A DNA stretch of 64,000 nt from Cenococcum geophilum 1.58 (GCA_001692895.1 KV748185.1:2046001-2110000), one strand, 5' to 3'; numbered from the stretch's first letter, positions 12,924 to 24,258 are shown. Notes: generated by a model not told the origin, from the letters alone. Made by a program: numbers and translations.

Positions 12924-13073
12924 TAAGGACCCTTAGTCCCTACCTAGATAATTCCTTTCTTATAATAATTTTCAGAATACAATTAGAGTTAATCTATTAG
13001 GCAACCACTCTACCAGTTATTATTACTTATTAACCTCTATACTTATATCACCTATATACCTAGCCTAATAACA
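12924..13073 (+). repeat. 3' LTR of Gypsy A, second part
   Basis: It resumes the LTR interrupted by Copia B and ends AATAACA at 13,073, the inverse of the TGTTA start at 6,440. The full LTR would be about 389 bp. The end is inferred from these inverted termini, since the 5' LTR is not available for comparison. Confidence 0.55.
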
Positions 13074-13430
13074 AGCCTACCGTAGTTCCTACTATAAGGT
13101 TCTATTATATACTACCTAAATCTAACAGCTATAATATTAGGGAGGGCTTATACTAGTAAGAAGAATAGATATACTTTAGAAGAGATATAGGGTAAGGCTA
13201 TAGGGCCTTTAGAGCTCTATAGGCAATATAGAACACCTATAGGGAGGTACTACTAAAAATTTTAAGAGACGCTTTACGGAGTAGGCGCTGTCTCTAGATA
13301 ATAGGGAGGGCGTAACTCCTTATCAGACACTTATTCTACCTTAAAGGAGCTTTAGCAACCCTTATTAAGTAACCCTATACCCCTATATATAGTATATATA
13401 GTAGTATCGTTAACTAAGCTTAAGGGAGGG
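13074..13430 (+). other. 3' remnant of an older LTR element
   Basis: AT-rich RIPed sequence. One frame reads RYTLEEI-x-GKAIGPLELYR, which I do not recognise. It ends in a purine tract (TTAAGGGAGGG, 13,420-13,430) directly before an LTR start. Confidence 0.45.
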
Positions 13431-13610
13431 TGTTGGAAAATAAGCCCGCAACGATATCACGTGATGAGACTTGTGGGAGAAATCTCTTGGCAGGAATCTG
13501 ACCAATTAGACAACTTCAACCGTCGGTCGAAGTTCCTTGATATCTCTTCAACCACCTATATAGAAAATAAGCAATACACAGAGTTTTAGCCCCATGACCT
13601 CAATTCAACA
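13431..13610 (+). repeat. LTR, lightly mutated (about 180 bp)
   Basis: It starts TGTTGG after a polypurine tract and ends TTCAACA, giving inverted TGTTG/CAACA termini. Unlike its surroundings it keeps CA and TG, for example in CACGTGATGAGACTTGTGG. It holds a CCG-N-CGG palindrome at about 13,513-13,534. It ends 61 bp from the stop codon of the peptidase pseudogene. Confidence 0.6.
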
Positions 13611-14316
13611 AGATCGCCGTGCCGCATGCACCTCCCCTTGTGAATTCCAAAGTAGGAGAGCTGTGAATCCTTCATCCTTTACTTATCACAATGCCTTGAA
13701 CAGTATATCCATACGTGCCGCACCCGTTATCAAATTGTGAGGACACAGCCATCATATTCTTCCCCTCGCCTTTCTGGCCACATGTCGAAAGCGCCAAAGT
13801 TGTAAAAGCTTCCTCGCACTCAACGTAACAATTCCCCGACTCTACGGGGTTATACCCATCCTTCGGCGCCCAATCAAGCTTGAACTGCCAGTTCGTGTAT
13901 TGCGCTGGGTCATTTGATTCTTGTCTTTTCTTATTCTCGGCGTCGATAAGCCCAAGTTAACGCTCCACCTTGTCTTCCCAGTCGCTTGAGCCCGACACCG
14001 GGAACGGCAACTCTAGAGGCGCCGGCGCCGAACGCGGGGTGGGTTTTACGGGTATTAAGGAAGGCTTGGGTGGCGTAGATAGTAAGGGAAGAATGTTACC
14101 GAATACATTAAAGTGCCACTGTAGTGTTCTACGGTTACCGTATGCGGCTCTATAGAAGTTTAAGTAGACCTTATGCTTGTCGGAATGGAAAACAGCATTA
14201 GGTATACTGCTCTTATTATTAACGTAGCTGATATTAAGTATAGGAAGCGGTGGATCCGGTGTACCGCTGGCAGGATTAACACCGTAGTAACCAGGAACCG
14301 TAAAATTAACTACAGC

Positions 14317-15140
14317 CAGTGATGTAACTGGTCTGGTTGGTTACAAATTTGAGCTCTGTAACCAACCGATAGCCCATTTAAAGCTCCGAACCGGTTCGGC
14401 AACCGGTTTAACCGGTTTAACCAGATGATATTTGATATATTATAAGGCTTAGCATAGTATTAAGTTTTAATCAATCATCAACAACGATATATTTAACACT
14501 GTCTTCTTTATTGGCCCTATCTTCCTTATCGCTCTCATCGCCCTTATCGTCCTTATCGCCCTACCTTTTTTACCCTCCCCCCTCTTCACCAGCTTCCTGA
14601 TCTATATTACCCTGTGCATTGGAATTCTTTGGGCAGCAGCTTTTGGTAACAGCTTTAGCAGCGGTTTCTTTAATGACTACTATTTACAAGACTGCTTCTC
14701 CCTCTACGCGACAATTTATTAGCTAAAATAACAAAAGCCTTTATTAAATTGGTAGTAAGCAGATAAGGTGACGCGACGTGCACAGATAGGTGATATGCAC
14801 AGACAGGCGACGCGCACAGACAAGCAACGCGCACAGATAGGCAACGCGTATAGATAGGTGACGCACTACACTAAAATCAACTCTTAAAATAGTATCCAGA
14901 AATGAGGTGGTAGATCTTAACAATTTAGTGGCTTCGGCTCCCCTATGTGGCGTGCGTTCTTACCCAAATCATCACCGCCAAAGGCCTATACTAACTCTAC
15001 TGGTTTAGCTGGTTACCCGGTTAATTAGAGAGCTTCAAAACCAACCAGCTAGAAGCCAATCAAAGCTCCGAACCGGTTGCGATTTTTGAAGCTTTTCCAA
15101 CCAACCAACCAATAAGCGAACCAGACCAGTTACATCACTG
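14317..15140. mobile_element. hAT-type non-autonomous element inside exon 3 of the peptidase gene
   Basis: It is 824 bp, with terminal inverted repeats CAGTGATGTAACTGGTCTGG at the left and the complementary CCAGACCAGTTACATCACTG at the right. It is flanked by an exact 8-bp duplication ACTACAGC at 14,309-14,316 and 15,141-15,148. Eight-base duplications and CAGTG-type ends are typical of hAT. Removing the element and one duplication restores reading from DHKAVV into NFTVPGYYG, which shows where it landed. The subterminal regions are rich in AACCGGTT and GGTTGG motifs, in both orientations. No transposase is present. CA and TG are retained at both ends, so it is younger than most neighbours. Confidence 0.93.
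14768..14864. repeat. 17-bp tandem repeat in the hAT element
   Basis: About 5.5 units of roughly GYGACGCGCACAGATAG, with RIP-like variation between units. Confidence 0.85.
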
Positions 15141-15339
15141 ACTACAGCCTTGTGGTCGACTTCTTTATTCCCGATAAGGTCACTAGGATTAGGGTTCTCC
15201 TCACCAAAGGGCAAGGGATTGTTACCACTGTTCCGCGGTTTTCGATCCGGTCTCCTCGACCCAGAAGTTGGTAAATTTGGGTAGCGTCCTATTTTGTCCT
15301 CGACGTAGGTCGACATGGCATACCAGGCGAAATTGTCAG

Positions 15340-15390
15340 CTAAATCCTCAGACCAATCAGCAAGAATAAGGAAAGGCATTCACTACTCAC
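15340..15390 (-). other. Intron 2 of the peptidase pseudogene
   Basis: 51 nt, with donor GTGAGT, a CTGAT branch-like site and acceptor TTTAG. It is phase 1, joining RN to ADNFAWYAMS. Short introns of this kind are normal for filamentous ascomycetes. Confidence 0.85.
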
Positions 15391-16429
15391 CATTGCGCTG
15401 AGGAAATGTGCCATCACCGAGCCAATTCCGCAGTATCTTCGCACGATATGGTCCATAAACATAGTCTTCGTGCTTCTGACCACCTTCTTTCCACAAGATT
15501 ATGAGGTCGTCGACGTCAGGGCTTTTGTCGGGTGTGTTCATGAAATAGTGCATATGAGTTGCCTCGCGCAGGAAGACTCCGGCTCGGTCGTTCCAATATT
15601 CTAGATTATTCTGTTGATCGGGAGGGAGGTTCTGTCCGCGATCAGTGGCTTCTTTCAAGGAAGGTAAATTGAAGAATGCGTTGCAGAAAGTTGTGCGAGT
15701 ATAATCAATATACTCTCCAGTTTTTTCATCTTTACCGGTATTCTCGGTATATGCCTCGAGCGCGGCGCCTGCGGGAGATGCTTTTTGGAGAGGTGGACAT
15801 CCCGGATCGTCAGGATCATCGCCATCATTCTTATCATGGCAAATATTGTGCGGGTCTCCGGTACCATCACCTCCACTGCAGCGAACATGGATCCAGAGAA
15901 CGCGCCCAAGATACGGGATCCTTGGTGGCTCCCAACTCCACGGCGTCGAGTAAATTTGATTTGCCGCGTAGTAGACCCCCATTACAAGGAGGGTTACATC
16001 TGGGTCTAAGAATATAGCCAATATTGGAGAACTCACGTCAAATTTGAACCTTTTGTTCATCTCGGATGGGTGCTCGCCCGGCTGTGGCCCCCCAAAACTC
16101 TTTCGCTCCTTGTGTCTTCCATCCGATGTTGTTCCATAACACGAGCTGGTTTGTTAGGGTGTGAAAATCTTTGTACGATTCGTTGATGATATTTTCCTCC
16201 CTTTTACCGCATCCTTCATACCCAAATAGTCGCGTACCACGAACATTGTTAGCATCAATTGGTTTTCCTTGATCGTCCGTCAGCGGGGGAAAGTGCGTAA
16301 CTTTGGTCCAGTCTGGACCAATATCGAATCCGGTGACGTTGAATGATTCTTGAGCAGCGACAGCCTTGAGCAAGCTGAACACAAAGAGTGGTAGGAACTG
16401 AAGTCGGCAATTTGGAGCCGATTTCATCG

Positions 16430-16689
16430 TGTTGAACGGACGATCAGGAATGAGAACTCTGTTTATTAAAGAGGGCTCTAGAAGCTCTCTTATATACATC
16501 AGGTAGGTCCAAATACAATGACGACGATGTCGTCATGTAGTAGGTCATAGTTAAGAGAAACAGGTAATGAGACGTTCGATAAGACATACGAGCTTAAGAT
16601 ATGAGATAACTGAGACATAGTTCGTATAGACGATCTAGGTCGTCAGACAGTATTACAATAGTAGTAAGGAACTTCGATTTAGGTCGATA
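16430..16689 (-). repeat. Copia C 3' LTR, low mutation
   Basis: It retains CA/TG (GATCAGGAATGAGAACTCTG), whereas the partner LTR shows GATTAGGAATAAGAACTCTG. It lies directly upstream of the peptidase coding sequence, so any residual promoter activity would face the gene. Confidence 0.88.
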
Positions 16690-16849
16690 TACCCCCCTAG
16701 CTGCATAGAGCCTTCTGGGCTGCTATAGAAATACTAAAAAGTTATAATAGCAATTTGGTGTTAAGTCAAAGGAAATCCTCCATATATTTATTTTACCTAA
16801 ATATCATTTAAATCGAATTAAATTAGATCCTTGATATTAATGAGGTTTA

Positions 16850-19800
16850 ATTACTAAATAAACGTCTCGTGCTTTTAACAAGGCAGAGCCTTTATTAGGC
16901 CGTCTGCTATTATGTCCGTAGTAGGCACCCATTTAATATTAATGCTTCCTTTACAAACTTCCTGGCGGAGCTAGTAGTGATAGATATTAATGTGTTAAAG
17001 CTTAGTATTAAGCTCCGCGTCGCTTTTAGTTAGTAGTTAAATAGTCTATAGGTTATCACAATATATTATTTACTTCTTATTAGGGTTAAATCTAATTTCT
17101 TTAAAGAATCGCTGCCATTAAATTAACTTGGTAGCTGTATGTAATAGGGCTAGGAGCTTTACTTCTATATTTAATTTTATTACTAACTTCTGCTTTGTAG
17201 ATCGCTAGCTAATTAGTCCCCTAAATAAGGTAAATAGGTAGCCTTCTATGCTCTTCCTACTTACTAGATTATCGCTAAATAATATATTACTTGCCCTTAC
17301 AAAGATCTAGTTTATTACATTCTCCTTTAAGTACTTAATTGTAAGAGTCTTGGTTTAATTAAGGTAGGTAATTACCCTTAGAGTAGTTATGTTATAAACT
17401 AGTAACGGATTTTATAAGAATTCTAATAGCTTACTTACTATTCTCGCTATATCTAGATAAGTAATATTAGCTGTATAGAGCATAGATCCAACTTTCCTCT
17501 AATAGGCGTAGGTATTCTACTTAAAGGCTTGCTCTGGATTAGGCTTAAGTTCCTTAATACCCATTAGTATATATATCTTATGATAATCTTTAACTTTAAA
17601 GCTTATTGTAATTTTATTAATATAGGAATTCTAACTAAGCCAGAGCTTCCTATTCTTTCTATTATAGATAATTTAAATTCTTAAAAACTAGGTAAGGTTA
17701 CCTAGGTCCTTTATCTCGTACTTTCTTATAAGGTACTCCTTAAAGGTTTAGAGCTTAAGTAGGTCTTTCTTCCTAAATATAGCTATAATATTGTTAACGT
17801 AGAAGAAGACTATTAGCTAATCGTTATAATATAGGCAAGGCTCCTCCGCTACTGGCTTTAAGCCTTCCTTTTTTAGCGTTGTTGTTAAGTTACCGTGCTA
17901 TAGTAGAGGTAATCGCCTTAATCCATAGAGCGCTCTTTGGAGAAGTAGGCACTTGCCCTTAATTAGAAATCCATTTAGATACTTAATATATACAACCTTA
18001 TTAATTACGCTGTTTGCGAATGTATTAATAGCGTTTCCTTACTAGTAGTTTAGGTTAAATATTACAACAATAGCTATTAAGGCTCTAAATAATCTTGCTG
18101 CTAAAGTTATAGTATAGGTGTTCTTATAAACTAACTCTTATAGATTACCTTATGTGTAAAAACAAGCTTTAAACCTCGTTAGATATCCGTTAATATTAGT
18201 CTTATATATAAATACCCAGATAATAGGCACTATTTTAGTATAAATTGTCTTATTAATGACTTAAAACATTCCTTAATTTTAAAGGTCCGTGTATTCCTTT
18301 TAGGTAATAGCCGCAAACTCTTCCTTATATTAATATCTTTAAAGCTCCTTCTAATTCCTAGGCGATGGTAGGAGCTAATTGCGGTGTAGCTTTTTGTAAA
18401 ATATAAGCCCTATATTAAAGGCTAATCTTTAAGCTAGAAGGCTTTAGTCGGAAACGTTAGCAAGAAAGCCTATATAGATCTTTAATTGTCCTTTAAGTCT
18501 CTTTCCTTTAACTATATTTTGCTCTCTTATATCGCCATTAATCTTCTTCTTTAGCTTAGCTTTATTAGTTAAAACTATAATATAGTACAGCTTTTTGCCA
18601 AGGTATTTAAGGACGGTAGTGGAGGCTCTGGTAAGTTAGGTTCTAATATCTTATCTAGGGTAGGAAGCCCTAGAGCTGAGTTATCTTTAGAGCTTAAATC
18701 TTATTACTTACTACTCTTAATATTAGGCTCTTCTTTATTTCTACCAGATTCCACCTATTATCTTCCTTTAGTGTTAACTTAAATCTTATCTTAAGTCTTA
18801 TTAATTTTATTAGACGACGATTCTAATTTGTTTTAGAGATCCTATATTTAATAGATATTAATAATTTCCAATATTTAGTTAGTTCTTACTTAGAGTATAT
18901 TCGCCAGATCTAGCTATAAGTTATTATAGAGTAACCGCTTATTAAACTTTATATCTTTTGTTTTAATAACCTTTTTCTAACTAGGAATATAGATTCGGAA
19001 TATATTTGTTAAATTATACCCTACTAGATATCCTATATAGGCCCTTAGCGCGAGCTTATTTAGGCATAAAATATTATATTTAAGAGGGTAGGCCCTATAG
19101 CCGTAGATTTATAAGTGGCCTATATTTAGTTTTAGTGGTAATATACCTATAGCTAACTAGATTTTTTTAAAAGGCGTCTACTACCCGAGTCTTCTACTAG
19201 GCGTTTAATTAAGTAGATAGGCAGCTATTTTATAAACTTTAGAATATAGCTTCTCTAGTAGATAAGCCTTAATTCTTATACACTAAGCCTTCTGTATAAT
19301 TACCCCCCTAAATTGTTCCGCTGGACCGTTCTATAATTAAATATTAGGTGCTAATCTTTTAAAAGTAATTCCTTATTTAGCTGCCTATTCCTTAAATTCG
19401 CCTATAAGAGACGTCTCCCTATTTATATGGATAATGGCTACCTTAAAGCCGTATTATTGTTTAATAATATTATAATAATTAATAACAATTTAGGTAAGGG
19501 ACGACTTCTTAGCCATTATCTTTATCTTATTTATTCGCGTTATATTATTAACGAAGTATACCGCGTACTTATCGCTATTAAATGCGACTATTCTAGGTAT
19601 TAAATTAAGGTAGATTTTATAAAAAGGAACTAGTGACTAAGTTAGTGGTCTTCTTAATATTACCTTATAAGCTTTACTCACTCCATATAATTTGCATTCT
19701 ACCGTCATCGGGCCTTTTATAATCGCGCCTGTTACTAACTAAGGTAGTTACTTAATTACGTCTTTTCCTATATGGCCTAATTACTAATACTATATATAGC

Positions 19801-21150
19801 CTTCCGCCTAATTTAGCAGAGGCTTTAATAAATGCTTTACTGGCTTTAATTAAGTTATAAATAAAGCCTCTTATAAGTCCTTTAGCTTATTATATTTAAC
19901 CGTTTTCTAACTATAGTAGTAGCTATAGCGGAAGTACGTTTTGTTGTTACTAGAGAAGATAGTATTCTCTTTATTATTCTAATAGATTCCCTTATTATTA
20001 AGCTTTTAGAGACATACTAGGTTAGTATAAAAGCTTAGTATATAGGCTGCTTGTAAGAGCTGCATCTATATCTTGCCCATTAGGCGGTTAATTGTAACTA
20101 TAGCTATTCTATAGCCCACGATCTCTTCTATATTTAATCCTATGTAGAGCCGATCTAATATAGGCTTAATGTCGCTAATAAATCTAGCTTAATTGTTAAC
20201 GACGTGTATAGTAGTTTCTAAGTGAAGGATAAAGCTATTACAAAGCTTATAATTAGAGGTTGTGTTATAGGCTCCTGCTTAATAAATAGCAAAGGCTCCT
20301 TTACTAGGCTTTTAAGAGCTTTGTTTATTGCTATCCTTTAGCTTTTTATTAGCTTAATTGTCCTTTTTAATTTGCTTAATATAAGCCTTAATTTCGGGCG
20401 TTATATTAGCAATCTTCTTATTTACCTTCTTTTAAATTTCGTTATTTGGTTTAAACCACAATAGGTAAGAAATTAACTCTACAATGTACCAGCACTTGTT
20501 AAAGTAGTGACGTTTTTTATATAGGTACTCTAGCGGTGGTTACCTTTCCTTTTTTTACTTATCTGCTAACGATTAAGGTTTTAATTTAGGCTTTAAATTT
20601 AGTAACTCGTCTTTAAAGGTGACTCTAAAGGATCCTCCTTGTGGGGTTTTGCCCTTCTAGGCGAGGTCCGTACGGTAGTGGTTTTAGTATATTTTAACTA
20701 GTTTAAAGAAGGTAGGAAGTGTCTTTTTCTCCTACTTACGCTTATTAAGCTTATTCTTCTAATATTTTAACCAGCTTAGTATAATTAATTTAACTACGTA
20801 TACGAAGATTTTTACTAAACGATTACTATCTACCTTAGGTAGAGCTTGCTTCTTATACTTAGTATATACCTTCTCCTACTCTTATAACTAGACCTTAAAG
20901 TTCTAGTTCTGAGGCGCCTTTTTAAGCTTTATATATTAAGTAGCTATTTAAAGCTTTTAGACGTAGTTAGTCGGAGTAATTCTCTTCTTAAGAGATACTA
21001 AGACGTTATAGGTAGTGGTGCATTTAAATGTGTAGATAAGGTAAGTATGTAAGATGGAGCTTAAGATATAGCTGCGCAACGTATTAAGAGCTGATAGCTG
21101 TTTTCTATATAGCTTTATATTGTCCCTATGGTCGGCTTTAAGCATACGGA
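16850..21150 (-). pseudogene. Gag-Pol of Copia C, inactivated by RIP
   Basis: On the minus strand, Gag lies at about 20,500-21,150 (LKADHRDNIKLYRKQLSALN, VSLKKRITPT). A protease-like block FIL-x-LETTIHVVNN lies at about 20,180-20,260; related elements have LDSGATIHV. Integrase is at about 19,250-19,900. RT is at about 17,400-18,450, where the catalytic box reads FFYVNNIIAIFRKKDLL near 17,750-17,810 (YVDDI expected). The region toward 16,900 should hold RNase H. Stops are RIP-type throughout. The Gag is unlike that of Copia B and F, so this is a different Copia lineage. Confidence 0.85.
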
Positions 21151-21500
21151 GCTCCTCCTTCTCCTCCTTATCTAGGTCCGCGATCTTCGTCTTCCCCCAG
21201 CTATTGATATCCTTAGGTAAGGCATAAATAGGTTCTTTAAGCTGTGGCAGATTAGTCTTAGGTGTTAATAGGTTAATATACTTCTAGAAACGATTGTTAT
21301 TTACTTTTAACTTAATAACCTTAATCTATTCGTCCCAATTGTTTAGGTTTATAAGGATAATAGATAATATAATAACGGGAGGGGTTTCTTATTAAGAAGT
21401 TATTATAGGTAGTTGTCTATAATTAAAATAATAATTAAAATTAATGGGAATAAAGGCTTTAGAATTAAAGATAATATAGTAAACGGCCCGGGTTTATAAC

Positions 21501-21760
21501 TATTAAACGGACGATTAGGAATAAGAACTCTGTTTATTAAAGAGGGCTCTAGAAGCTCTCTTATATACATTAGGTAGGTCCAAATACAATAACAACAACG
21601 TTATTATATAGTAGGTTATAGTTAAGAGAAATAGGTAATAAGACGTTTAATAAGACATACGAGCTTAAAATACGAGACAACTAAGATATAGTTCGTATAG
21701 ACGATCTAGGTCGTTAGATAGTATTACAATAGTAGTAAGGAACTTCGATTTAGGTTAATA
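21501..21760 (-). repeat. Copia C 5' LTR, heavily RIPed
   Basis: It is the partner of 16,430-16,689, with the same length and RIP-type differences. Confidence 0.88.
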
Positions 21761-21765
21761 TATTA

Positions 21766-22881
21766 TAGGTAGAGCGTAGACCACCGATTAAATGGGGTCT
21801 TGAAAATGTTCTATTGACGAAAGATGTATTCTGAGCTGTATATATCTATTCTATTCCTAGATGTTAAAGGAGAGAGGATAGATTTACCACCGTCTTGTAA
21901 AGGCTATATCTAACTAGGAAATAGACTTTAAGGCCTAGGCTTATAATAGTTTCAAAACCTATAGCGCCCCTAAAGGCGGCTATATATACGAACCTAGCAT
22001 TAAATTAATATAGCTTATAAGCCAGACTTGCTAATAAATAAACAATCCAAACCATAGATCTTCGGTTTGGTTGATTGGATATTTTAAAGCTTTAAGCTTA
22101 TTTATTTCATTTGGTTAACTAGACTAGTAAACGGTTTAGATAAATTTATATACAATTTTATATAACGGTAGGAGGATCTAGGAGCTCTACGCTGTAATTT
22201 AGTGATACGCGTTTAGTATTATAATACTCGCGCTAAGCTAAAAGGTAGGGAACACGATTAATTACCCTTAGTATTAATAACAGTAAGGTCTAATTCTATT
22301 AATCTAAAGCGGCAAATCTGTTAATATTAGTAACTATAATAGTATCTAAACGTTGTATAAGGATAGCTTACTGCAGTGTGGAGTAAACTCTAGCGGTTTC
22401 TAGAGAAGGTCACGTGACTCTAACTAATAAGGTATTAGAACCTTCGCAGGCTTTATTAGGCGCGATTATAGGCATATCCCCTACCAAATTAATAGGGTCA
22501 GCTTTGGTAGGGTGGGGAGACGTAATATAGGCATAATAGCGATAGGAATTAGTAGGTAAAAGAGGGGATTTTAGAGGGTTAAGGGCACGTTCAATAACTT
22601 TTTTTGGCCGATTTAACTCTACTAGGTGGGCGTAGCCAGGTCGATACTTTTAAGGCCTACCTGGGCGCAATCTGCAGGGTATAAGCGCCTCTTCTAAACG
22701 CCAAAGCAGGGATGCTTTCCACCTGGTAGAAGGCGTTTATTTAGTAGGCGATTTGCTAAAAAGGAGCGTCGCCAGGTAGAAAGAGCGGTGAGGAGGCTTT
22801 AGCTATATAATCCGCCTATAGAACGATTAATTAGAGCCTTATTAATATCAACTAATTTATAATATCTATTTACTGCTTTTA
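21766..22881. other. Non-coding stretch, probably the displaced upstream region of the peptidase gene
   Basis: No gene is seen. It should hold the original 5' flank of the peptidase gene, moved 5.3 kb away by Copia C. A short inverted repeat AATCCAAACC / GGTTTGGTTGATT lies at about 22,045-22,078. From about 22,590 to 22,830 the composition becomes more normal (GGCGTAGCCAGGTCGATAC, GCCAAAGCAGGGATGC), leading into the next coding relic. Confidence 0.4.
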
Positions 22882-24258
22882 ATGGCCGACGACGATACAC
22901 CTATAGAGAGCAGCCCTGTCGACACTGCCGACGTCACTATCTCTACCTATACCTCTACTAGCACCCTGCCCCTGAATACTATACCTAGTATAATATCCTT
23001 TAAAGCAGCTACCTCTACTAAGCCCGCATAAGCGCCTATATTAATATTTATAATAAAGTCTTTAAGAAAGCAGCTAAGGAGGATTATAGTAGTAATAATA
23101 TTTATAGCTAATAAGTAGGATAAGAATTAGGATACTGTCAGGCTGGCTATTAAAAGGACTTAAAGGAAGAAGACTATATAGAAAGGCGAAGTTATTAATA
23201 AGTAGGCTTAGTTTTTATAGCTTCTAGCTTTAAATAAGGCCTTTTTAACCTTCCTAAGGTTATTAATAACTTAAAGCAAGGAAATAAATAGGGCTCCCTT
23301 TAAAGCTACTAACTATATTAACGCTATTGGCTTTATTGGCTTAAAATTAGGCTAGGCTCTTATTATAGAGCAGCTAACTAGTAAATATAACTACTAGAAG
23401 ATATGCTAGTGTATATAAACGTCTTATATAAAGGCGTGTTCTACTTAAAAGAGATATAAAGTGTTTAGTCTTTTATATACTAACAAGCCTAGAGTAATAG
23501 ATAGCTATTTTAATTAGTATATTAAAAGGAGGCCTTTTAGGAAGAAGGATTTACCTTATTTTAAGTAGCTAAAGGAGCCTTTTAAGGGCAAGATAACTAG
23601 TAATGATTACGCTACGTTAATTAATAACGCGTTTAATAAGAATTCGGCTTAGAATAATAAGGAAGATAATAATATTAGCTTATCTAATACAGATATAAAG
23701 CGTAAGAAGGAAAATAAGGTTATTAAGTATTTAAATACCTTACTTTAAATAATTAAACAGAGTCTATCTAGTACGCTAATAAAAGGCTAAAGTATTACTC
23801 TCTTACCTATTCCCTTATCTAGGCCTTTAATGCCCTTATATTTCTTATTAGTACTTAATATAGCGTCCTCTTTAGTAGGTTAGTTGCTATTGCTAGTAGT
23901 AAAAAAGAAGCCTTAAAACACCTAAAAGGTAAAGGATCTTAATATAGTACGGTAGTTAATAAAGAACGTAGCTAAAGCTGCCAATTAAAGCCGTTTATTA
24001 AAGACGCTAAATAGGTCAGAGGCTTTAAGCGAGAGTGTTAGCGACTTAGTTAATCGAGACGCTAGTACGGCAATACTAAGTTTCCCATCTTAATACTACT
24101 TAAGGCATAGGAAGGACGTCTATAAATTAACGCTATTTTTAACGCTAGCAGCGCCTTATTTCCCTTATAACGCGTTATCTACCCTTTCCCTTATAGAACT
24201 AGTATTACTAGATCTATTAAAGGGACCGTAAATATTATATTCGTTTCTTTAACCAAAT
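22882..24258 (+). pseudogene. Myb/SANT-like domain protein, RIP-degraded
   Basis: ATG at 22,882 opens a clean stretch MADDDTPIESSPVDTADV, followed by Ser/Thr-rich sequence, then many RIP stops. From about 23,280 to 23,640 the translation reads PFKATNYINAIGFIGLKLG, then QLTSKYNY-x-KICYCIQTSY, and later RPFRKKDLPYFK-x-LKEPFKGK. This order (SKYN, bulky aromatics, then a RPF...LPYF tail) resembles the fungal Myb/SANT-like DNA-binding domain (Myb_DNA-bind_3 type). Such proteins often accompany DNA transposons, but no terminal repeats were found. The coding relic runs into the LINE's target duplication, so any further part lies beyond 42,885. Confidence 0.45.

Larger units (their letters stand above)
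13672..16427 (-). pseudogene. Secreted M35-like (aspzincin-type) metallopeptidase with GH18-type Cys module, disrupted
   Basis: The start ATG at 16,425-16,427 gives a signal peptide (MKSAPNC, then LPLFVFSLL, ending AVAAQ, about 26 residues). The catalytic region lies in exon 2 (about 15,391-15,990): TTFCNAFFNLPSL, then REATHMHYF and DYVYGPYRAKILRNW. Related peptidases have HEATH here (HExxH) with a DYxYG motif downstream. A 51-nt GTGAGT...TTAG intron joins it to ADNFAWYAMSTYVED. The C-terminal part (14,308 down to 13,672) includes CYVECEEAFTTLALSTCG and NGCGTYGYTV, resembling C-terminal modules of fungal GH18 proteins. Lesions: first zinc ligand His is Arg (CGC), exon 1 and 2 do not join in frame, a hAT element interrupts exon 3, and TAA stands at 13,957-13,959. 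Family placement is from remembered motifs. Confidence 0.65.
16430..21760 (-). mobile_element. Ty1/Copia element C, complete, inserted 2 bp upstream of the peptidase ATG
   Basis: It has two LTRs of equal length (about 260 bp, 16,430-16,689 and 21,501-21,760), starting TGTTGAACGG and TATTAAACGG. A polypurine tract is seen as CCCCCC at 16,692-16,697, so the element reads on the minus strand, like the gene. The left flank is CATCG (16,425-16,429) and the right flank TATTA (21,761-21,765). They differ only by C-to-T and G-to-A changes, as a mutated target duplication would. The left LTR is much less mutated than the right one. The first three bases of the left duplication are the gene's start codon. 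Confidence 0.85.

Noticed and set aside
14517-14560. CTTATCGCCC-type short repeats as a separate satellite
   Set aside because: Only three or four degenerate units within the hAT element; not listed separately.
15785-16017. Plus-strand open frames opposite the peptidase exon
   Set aside because: Shadows of the minus-strand coding sequence; no family motifs.
16010-16040. A 31-nt GTGAGT...TTAG intron between exon 1 and exon 2 of the peptidase pseudogene
   Set aside because: It is too short for a fungal intron and leaves TGA in frame just before it. The exon 1/2 junction is left unresolved.
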